From: a virus
DNA: 27,986 nucleotides
Reading direction: 5' to 3' (one strand)
Virus record (IMG/VR): IMGVR_UViG_3300020428_001196
Location: 1 to 27,986 of that record
The notes beneath the pieces were generated by a model. The model saw nothing but the letters and a program-made list of their open reading frames with translations, searched no databases and was not told the DNA's origin. The position numbers and the translations under genes are program-made. Of this stretch, positions 22,619 through 27,986 are shown piece after piece. Every line of letters starts with the position of its first letter. Within the stretch, counting starts at the first letter, position 1.

Positions 22619-23922
22619 ATTTTATTCCACCACTCTAGAGCATTTCCGTAGAGTGTATCCTCAAAAGTTAATTTTGGTTTTCTTACTTTGTCTAAGAATT
22701 CTTGAAATTCTTTTCCACGTTTGAGAGCATCACTATATGTCTCTGGCCATTCTTCATCGAATGATGGCCTATTTATTAAGTTTTTCAATGAGTCAATATA
22801 TACTTTATTTTTCCAAGTTCTCTTTTCTTCAAAGTAAGATATCATCTCTTCGCATAAAGGTTTTGATACATGCTTCGGCAAACACATAGGACTCATCACT
22901 ACACTGGGGTCAAATGCAAAGGTGAATTTGAAATACGATTTCACATCAAGTTCCCATGCCACATCAAACAAGTCTTTCAAGTGAAGTAAGCCTGGTGTTG
23001 TAAGGGTGACATCAAACACCATTGCATCATCGCCAAACTGGTCTATCAGAAACATACCCGATTTAAAGTTCTCTATCCACTCATCCCACTTCAAACCATC
23101 TCTAATAAACTCTCCCACATCATAAGCACCATCAATACTAGCACATATGTTTACACTTTTAAAATGTGGTAGCATGTCCCAAAGATTATAATTTTTATAT
23201 TTGACCCTACTCAGATTTGTGTTATAACGAATGGTAACATTCTTTGCGTGGCCGTTATCGACAAGTTGTTGCATGACAGTCCAATGTCGTTCAAACATCA
23301 ACGGTTCGCCACCTACCCAATAAATCTCTTCTATAATTTTATCATCAACGGCACGCTGTAATTCTTCCTCCAAAACCTCGTTCTGAAAATTTTTAATCTT
23401 CATTCTGGTTGTGGGTTCTAACCAAGGTTCTTGTTTTACATCAATAAGATTGTATTTCTTTTTTTCTGTCTCCCAACTAGAAGACAACTGTTCACCACAC
23501 ATACGGCACTTGAAGTTACAAAGATTAGATATTCGGTAATCATAAGAAATAGGCATCGGTTCATAATGTCCGTCCTCTCTTGTATTAGCAATTATATCAT
23601 CTACCTTGTGTGGAAACAAAGTCTCTGTAAAATATTTCCTGTATGTGTGTAAGTTTAGTATCTGGTCATTACATACATCACACTGAGAAAGTTTTTCACC
23701 AGACAACATTCTCTTGCGAATGTCTTTCATGTAGTCGCTATTCCAATGTTCTTTTAGAGACTTTGGTTCAAAATTACCCCGAGCACTTCCACTATCAATG
23801 TACTGTTTTTGAAATGATGCTTCCTCTCTGCTCGCACAACAAAGTCTACGTTCTCCTTGAGGTGAAACATATGTGTGAGTCCACGGAGCTGTACAAAAGT
23901 AGGGTCTATCTTTTGGCGACAT
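22615..23922 (-). CDS. radical SAM enzyme with N-terminal SPASM-like block (copy D)
   Basis: 435 residues from ATG 23922 (MSPKDRPYFC), chosen because GGAG lies 5 bases upstream and the frame's longer extension to 23985 has none and would overlap the epimerase by 80 bases. C10 (CTAPWTHTYVSPQG), C28/C29 (LCC), GNFEPKSLKEHW, C81/C84 as CDVCN, where the usual Trp after CxxC is Asn. Radical SAM motif CNFKCRMC at C135/C139/C142; VGGEPL; IRYNTNLS; ASIDGAYDVGEFIRDGLKWDEW. The C-terminal part ends SYFEEKR and EEWPETYSDALKRG. Overlaps the epimerase stop by 17 bases. Confidence 0.92.
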   Translation of the reverse strand: MSPKDRPYFCTAPWTHTYVSPQGERRLCCASREEASFQKQYIDSGSARGNFEPKSLKEHWNSDYMKDIRKRMLSGEKLSQCDVCNDQILNLHTYRKYFTETLFPHKVDDIIANTREDGHYEPMPISYDYRISNLCNFKCRMCGEQLSSSWETEKKKYNLIDVKQEPWLEPTTRMKIKNFQNEVLEEELQRAVDDKIIEEIYWVGGEPLMFERHWTVMQQLVDNGHAKNVTIRYNTNLSRVKYKNYNLWDMLPHFKSVNICASIDGAYDVGEFIRDGLKWDEWIENFKSGMFLIDQFGDDAMVFDVTLTTPGLLHLKDLFDVAWELDVKSYFKFTFAFDPSVVMSPMCLPKHVSKPLCEEMISYFEEKRTWKNKVYIDSLKNLINRPSFDEEWPETYSDALKRGKEFQEFLDKVRKPKLTFEDTLYGNALEWWNKI

Positions 23923-24793
23923 TTCTCCACCACGAGATTGTTCTATCCAAACCATCTGACAAAGATACTTTGGGTTTCCATCCAAGGGTATCTTCTAACA
24001 ACTTGCCGCTACTGTTCAACCAGTAGATTTCGCCAGGCCTGTGGGGTTTTGTATCCCAATTTATTTTTCCTTGCCACTGGAGTTTTTGAGCAATGATGTC
24101 AACGTAGTCTCTAATCTTAATCGGTTCATCTGGGCCTAACGTGAATATCTTGTGGTTACACTTTTCTGGATTGTTGATAATTTTTGTCCATGCTTCTAAC
24201 ATATCATCGATGTATATAAAATTACGATACGGTTCAGCATATCCCAAATTTATTTCTTCTGGGTTCTTTATCATCTGTGATATGATTTGTTCGGTGACAA
24301 AAAAGTCGTTGTCCTTCCTACCATAACAATTGGTTTGCCTTATAATAGTATATGGTAAATTGTAAGACCTACCAGCATACTCCAAATACTTCTCACACCC
24401 ATATTTTGCAACAGCATATGGTGCGTTTGGGTATGGGGTGGTTAGATGGTCACATACTGTGCCTTCTGGTTGTTGCCCATAGACCTCCATCGTACTAGCA
24501 AAAACAAAGTTCTTAAAATTGGGAATCTCTCTTGATATTTCAATAAGGTTTACAGTACCGACATAATTAATTTCACTGAATGTTATCTGTTCATAAAAAC
24601 TTTGTTCTACTTCTGTTCTCGCTCCAAGATGGACGATAATGTCTGGTTGTATTCCCCTTACTTCAAAACGAACAGCAGCATGGTTTCGTAAATCACTGTT
24701 GAGATGATAGATTTGATGTTGACCAGACTGAGGTAGTAGGGGTGAAAGATGTGACCCGATAAACCCAGATGATCCTGTAATTAGTATTTTCAT
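23906..24793 (-). CDS. NAD-dependent epimerase/dehydratase (extended SDR)
   Basis: 295 residues. TGSSGFIG at 6-13, HLGARTEVEQSF (a family signature), FASTMEVYG with the Ser/Thr catalytic position, PYAVAKYGCEK with Y126/K130, and RQTNCYGR followed by RNFIYIDDM, all typical for GDP-mannose dehydratase/UDP-glucose 4-epimerase relatives. The product is a modified nucleotide sugar. The next gene upstream is an HxGH nucleotidyltransferase, which could activate the sugar that this enzyme uses. Starts within the 4-base overlap ATGA. Confidence 0.93.
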   Translation of the reverse strand: MKILITGSSGFIGSHLSPLLPQSGQHQIYHLNSDLRNHAAVRFEVRGIQPDIIVHLGARTEVEQSFYEQITFSEINYVGTVNLIEISREIPNFKNFVFASTMEVYGQQPEGTVCDHLTTPYPNAPYAVAKYGCEKYLEYAGRSYNLPYTIIRQTNCYGRKDNDFFVTEQIISQMIKNPEEINLGYAEPYRNFIYIDDMLEAWTKIINNPEKCNHKIFTLGPDEPIKIRDYVDIIAQKLQWQGKINWDTKPHRPGEIYWLNSSGKLLEDTLGWKPKVSLSDGLDRTISWWRNVAKR

Positions 24794-25140
24794 TTCTGTT
24801 CTTGCCTAATGTTGGTGGCACGGATACCTTCTATATCCGCATCAAGATGTTCCCTTTCTATTTTATATCCTACATCTCGGCCATAAGTAATGTGAGTGAT
24901 ATTTGGGACACTCATAATGTCATAAGACTCTTTTGAATAACCTCGCATCGAAAGATGTCTTTCTATCATACTACACCTCTCAGTAAACGTGTATGGATTT
25001 TCTTCGTCCATCGACATCTCTCTGAGCATAATAATTACTTGACCAGTTTTGGCAACTGCTCGTTCAAATAACTCTGTATGCCCTTTATGCCATGGTTGAA
25101 ATCTTCCAAGGAGCTGCGTAGTTGGTTTAAGTTTATCCAT
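24790..25140 (-). CDS. HxGH nucleotidyltransferase (cytidylyltransferase-like)
   Basis: 116 residues from ATG 25140; a TTG at 25155 would add five residues. GRFQPWHKGH at 12-21 holds the HxGH nucleotide-binding motif (H18/H21). The C-terminal IRATNIRQ matches the ISSTxIR motif of the NMN/ethanolamine-phosphate/glycerol-phosphate nucleotidyltransferases. It transfers a nucleotide (CMP or AMP) to a phosphorylated substrate, activating it. It overlaps the upstream kinase-like gene by 106 bases in another frame, which is long for a real pair; both frames are nonetheless well formed. The short length fits the minimal single-domain family. Confidence 0.85.
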   Translation of the reverse strand: MDKLKPTTQLLGRFQPWHKGHTELFERAVAKTGQVIIMLREMSMDEENPYTFTERCSMIERHLSMRGYSKESYDIMSVPNITHITYGRDVGYKIEREHLDADIEGIRATNIRQEQK

Positions 25141-25469
25141 TCTTTTATCTCGCAATCATACGATAGTGGTGGTTGAAAAAGCCAATTAGTATCTGCGAAT
25201 CTACCTTCACCTATCGTATTCATAAAGATAGTGTAATCAGCATCTACAATTTCTCTAAATTCGCCAACTGGGCAAACAAAATCTAATATACCCCATTCCT
25301 TAGACATACGAATGGCTTGGCGTTTTCTACCTTCGTATGAAAAGTCCCAATCTGTCCACATCTCACGAGATACATCTGCGTTGTGATGTGGTATCAAGAA
25401 GTGATATGCCAACTCTCTAGCAAGGGTGGTTTTACCCGCTCCTGGCAATCCCAAAATAAGTATTTTCAT
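25035..25469 (-). CDS. adenylylsulfate (APS) kinase-like P-loop kinase
   Basis: 144 residues. Walker A GLPGAGKTTLAREL at 7-20, then ADVSREMWTDWDFSYEGRKRQAIRM, matching the DGDxVR...FSxxGRxxQxxRM motif of APS kinases, and TIGEGRFADTNWLFQPP, matching the TIxxGxYxDTNxxFxPP block. Predicted to phosphorylate a small molecule bearing a hydroxyl group, APS in the classical enzyme; in phages relatives may act on other substrates. The last 30 residues (LEDFNHGIKGIQSYLNEQLPK) are encoded in the overlap with the nucleotidyltransferase gene. Confidence 0.85.
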   Translation of the reverse strand: MKILILGLPGAGKTTLARELAYHFLIPHHNADVSREMWTDWDFSYEGRKRQAIRMSKEWGILDFVCPVGEFREIVDADYTIFMNTIGEGRFADTNWLFQPPLSYDCEIKEWINLNQLRSSLEDFNHGIKGIQSYLNEQLPKLVK

Positions 25470-26452
25470 AAAATCTCTTTCAGTTGTTCAGCGGTAGTTT
25501 TCATTTCATACATCTTTTCCCAAATGTCACTGTTCATGGGGACTCCGCTCTGTCTAAACCCCTCAGTCATGGGTAAATCTTTTTCTAGTATTATATCTAA
25601 AACCCATATCAAATTTTTTCGTCTAACCTCAGCCGTTGCACTATCTCTATCTGGTCTAACTTTCAAAGCTAAAACATTTCCCAACAAGGCATCTGCTCTG
25701 GCGTGGTCATCAGCAATAGAATCAAATCCATAGTCTATTTCTGGATGTAAAGTGTATCCAATATCAACCAAATTTTTATAGTAGTCTTTTATACTATAAA
25801 CAAGAGGAATCTTGCCACATATAATAGGTCTGAGTGTTTTCTCCGTCACAAAAAACTTTACATTGTCTGATTCGCACACAAGGTCAATAGATACGTTTGG
25901 ATAAAACTCAGGATAGTGTCTACCATCTTCTCCATCCTTTGGCCAGTAATCATTTCCCAATACATCGTCTTTCCAATACTTGCAGTATTCGGGGTTTCTA
26001 TATGGATATATTTTTTCCCACAATATATCTCTCATATCTTTTTGTTTACCCCAGATAGCACACATATCAATAGTCCTATCCGCTAGATATACTTCATGTC
26101 GAAATCGGGGGAAACTACTCGACCCCATATTCGGATTGTCTCTCATAACCATCCAAAAAGACCAAAAAAAGAAATACCAAGGCCACTCATCTGCTGTTGT
26201 AAACTTAACAGACTTTGCCACAATTTCTTCTTTTTCTATACCAGTAAAACCATTTTCTGTCTTATGTATTACTCTACACTCAGCAGGACAAAATACCACT
26301 ACGTCTTGTTCTGCAAATGTTCCATCAATTAACTGCGTTGTGTGTTTCCAAGGATTTTTCTGCCATTCATACAGAGGTCTAAGTTCACCATCAACTTTTA
26401 TATAACTACCTCGGCCATGAAACTCACTCCAATCGTATTGTTCATAACTCAT
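25466..26452 (-). CDS. glycosyltransferase-like protein (phage EKT family)
   Basis: 328 residues. N-terminal 60 residues form a recognition-like region (GRGSYIKVDGELRPLYEWQKNPW). FFFWSFWMVMR (94-104) is an aromatic hydrophobic stretch, probably buried helix rather than a membrane span. The shared block is IDLVCESDNVKFFVTEKTLRPIICGKIPLVYSIKDYYKNLVDIGYTLHP (189-237), the counterpart of FISEKTFKPLIGLRP and LTEKIYKPLAYCHP in the two other proteins here. The LNxRxxxHR block of those two is not obvious. I infer a divergent member of the same transferase family. It overlaps its neighbours by 11 and 4 bases. Confidence 0.65.
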   Translation of the reverse strand: MSYEQYDWSEFHGRGSYIKVDGELRPLYEWQKNPWKHTTQLIDGTFAEQDVVVFCPAECRVIHKTENGFTGIEKEEIVAKSVKFTTADEWPWYFFFWSFWMVMRDNPNMGSSSFPRFRHEVYLADRTIDMCAIWGKQKDMRDILWEKIYPYRNPEYCKYWKDDVLGNDYWPKDGEDGRHYPEFYPNVSIDLVCESDNVKFFVTEKTLRPIICGKIPLVYSIKDYYKNLVDIGYTLHPEIDYGFDSIADDHARADALLGNVLALKVRPDRDSATAEVRRKNLIWVLDIILEKDLPMTEGFRQSGVPMNSDIWEKMYEMKTTAEQLKEIL

Positions 26453-27950
26453 CGTAATCGCCTAAGGGTTTATCTATATTTTCATTATCGGGTTTCATCA
26501 CCCATCCTTCTTCTTCCGCCACCTTTTTCAAATCTGGATCATTCTCGTATTGTTTTGTACTATCACCATCAACCAAACTGACCGATATTGTTTTTGTTTC
26601 TGGAATGGTATCAACCCAATCGGTCAAGATTTTTGGAAACACACTCAGAGATAAATTTCGTCTTTCATCATACTGTGCATAAAATGTTTTGAAGTCTCTC
26701 CATAAAGTCATCTTGTCACTAGTACGCCTGTGTGGCGCATCAACAGTAATAAGATAATCAATAAGACGTTCAATACTTGCCTTCTCAAAGTCATGCCAAA
26801 GTGGACGGTCTTTTACTTCATTATACCATGTCTCTAGTTTTTCTCGTAAGTAATCTTTTATGTGGTCTGGTAATGCTAACGGTGATTGGAAACTTGGGAA
26901 GCGTAACAAGTTAACACTCACTACAGGAGCCTTTGTCCCTGTATGTATTTTCATTTTATAAACGTCTTCTAGGAATTCGGTAATGCTGAATAAACACAGA
27001 CTATTGATAGTCATCATTATATTCAATCCCTTCAAGTTTGCGTTGCCCATAAGTTTATACATGTTTGACTTCCATGTATCATAATGCAACCCATCACGAA
27101 TATAATCTGCTTGTAGTCCAGTTGCTTCACAAGATGTGTATAGATGAAAATCTGGTACACCTTGACTGCGTTCAATCAGTCTATCAATCAAACCATCTTT
27201 GGCCATCAAGTTTGAATTTATTGCAAATCTCATTTTACTTGGATTCTCGTTGAACCAATCAAACAGTTTCCATACTTGGTCAGACATCAACGGTTCACCA
27301 CCAGTGATTCTCAGTTCTTCTAAACTCTCCGACAATCCTTCGTCCCACCATTCCCAGAAAGCTTTGACATATGGATTCTCTTCATCCTTTCCATAAGGTT
27401 CTGCCCAAGAACCATCCTGTTGAAAAGCAGCAGCACCATCAGACACCATATTCTGATACGCACCCTTTTTTGTTATATCCTTTGCCCAAGTCGTAGAGAA
27501 AGATGCATTACAATAAGAACATGCTAACTGACAGGTTCTATCAAAAGCAATTTCAAATGTTTTTAAATCTACACTCTCGTTATGATCCATATCATAAGCT
27601 TTTTGCAAATCTTTTTCTGAATAGATTATAGATTTAAATACACGGTCAGAAACGGAGTCTTTTCCCATGTCTTCAACTTTCCAACAATACTCACACTCAC
27701 GAGGCCTCTCTCCTCGTTGCATCATCTTACGCATTGCCTTTTTGTGTCTGGTATTATGAATAGCAGATGGGTCTACTTTTATCTCTTCAAGAGGTATTTT
27801 GTGAGCTGGCGGGTGATGACAAGAAGCGGTAGTTCCACTCCCCAACCAAGTGGTTGCATTGTACCACTTAGCACCACAAAAACTTTTCGACTTAGTATCG
27901 AGAATATCATCACGATACTTTATCAAATCGAATTCTTTATTCAATTTCAA
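26442..27950 (-). CDS. radical SAM enzyme, divergent N-terminal block (copy E)
   Basis: 502 residues if it starts at TTG 27950; TTG 27944 (LNKEFDLIKY) is better spaced (7 bases) from the GGAG element. No ATG in this frame is available upstream of the conserved region, so a TTG start is needed. C25 (CGAKWYN), a single C44 in TASCHH where A-D have CC, C86/C89 (CEYCW). Radical SAM motif CQLACSYC at C140/C144/C147, TGGEPL, INSNLMAK, YTSCEATGLQADYIRDGLHYDTW. The C-terminal 60 residues are acidic and lack the FPEW ending of A-D. It appears at the head of the island operon; the upstream part lies outside the window. Confidence 0.9.
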   Translation of the reverse strand: MKLNKEFDLIKYRDDILDTKSKSFCGAKWYNATTWLGSGTTASCHHPPAHKIPLEEIKVDPSAIHNTRHKKAMRKMMQRGERPRECEYCWKVEDMGKDSVSDRVFKSIIYSEKDLQKAYDMDHNESVDLKTFEIAFDRTCQLACSYCNASFSTTWAKDITKKGAYQNMVSDGAAAFQQDGSWAEPYGKDEENPYVKAFWEWWDEGLSESLEELRITGGEPLMSDQVWKLFDWFNENPSKMRFAINSNLMAKDGLIDRLIERSQGVPDFHLYTSCEATGLQADYIRDGLHYDTWKSNMYKLMGNANLKGLNIMMTINSLCLFSITEFLEDVYKMKIHTGTKAPVVSVNLLRFPSFQSPLALPDHIKDYLREKLETWYNEVKDRPLWHDFEKASIERLIDYLITVDAPHRRTSDKMTLWRDFKTFYAQYDERRNLSLSVFPKILTDWVDTIPETKTISVSLVDGDSTKQYENDPDLKKVAEEEGWVMKPDNENIDKPLGDYDEL

Positions 27951-27966
27951 TCTCCGCTTCTGTCAT

Positions 27967-27986
27967 TATAACAACTCTTGCCCCAC
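27967..27986 (-). CDS. possible C-terminal end of an upstream gene
   Basis: On the minus strand from the window edge one frame reads ...GQELL-stop (TAA at about 27967-27969). A 9-codon frame (ATG 27966, MTEAEIEIE) then overlaps the radical SAM start. Too short to identify; it suggests the operon continues upstream. Confidence 0.25.

Noticed and set aside
22769-22776. AATAAATA as a late promoter in radical SAM copy D
   Set aside because: Inside coding sequence with no plausible downstream start; AT-rich DNA produces this octamer by chance.

Overview
The window is an AT-rich piece of a T4-like (Straboviridae/Kyanoviridae-type) marine myovirus genome. The evidence is a run of T4 core genes (gp33, gp59, gp32, a gp26-like baseplate protein, a gp54/gp19-like tail-tube protein), a phage PhoH, an exonuclease, and T4-type late promoter octamers (NATAAATA). 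A circularly permuted tmRNA gene, a gene form typical of alphaproteobacteria and cyanobacteria, together with the AT-richness fits a SAR11-type or picocyanobacterial host. That host assignment is inference.

Layout. (1) 1-145, minus: the start of a secreted protein, separated by a divergent late-promoter region from (2) 298-4067, plus: four to five virion/tail-assembly genes. Among these, the gp26-like gene ends in a canonical -1 slippery heptamer that would fuse it to the next small ORF, directly upstream of a tape-measure-like gene. (3) 4048-5562, minus: a B12-domain-like radical SAM enzyme, separated from gp32 by a terminator whose loop holds a late-promoter octamer. (4) 5631-10810, minus: a replication/late-transcription module (gp32, small ORF, gp59, gp33, PhoH, exonuclease) into which a sugar epimerase, a SleB-type wall hydrolase and the permuted tmRNA are interleaved. 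(5) 10971-27950, minus: about 17 kb of overlapping genes that read as one transcription unit. It holds five radical SAM enzymes with an N-terminal SPASM-like cysteine block, three glycosyltransferase-like proteins sharing an EKT/EKI motif, a UDP-sugar dehydrogenase, a NAD epimerase, a NodU/TobZ-type O-carbamoyltransferase, three SGNH-hydrolase-like proteins, an APS-kinase-like protein, an HxGH nucleotidyltransferase and two small ORFs.

Reading of the whole. Regions 1-4 are T4-like core. Region 5 looks like a phage-carried glycan or small-molecule biosynthesis island: it could make activated sugars, transfer and carbamoylate or acylate them, and modify a substrate by radical chemistry. The substrate is not deducible from sequence. 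The most distinctive items are the permuted tmRNA with its own late promoter, the predicted -1 frameshift in the tail-assembly genes, and the radical-SAM/glycosyltransferase island.
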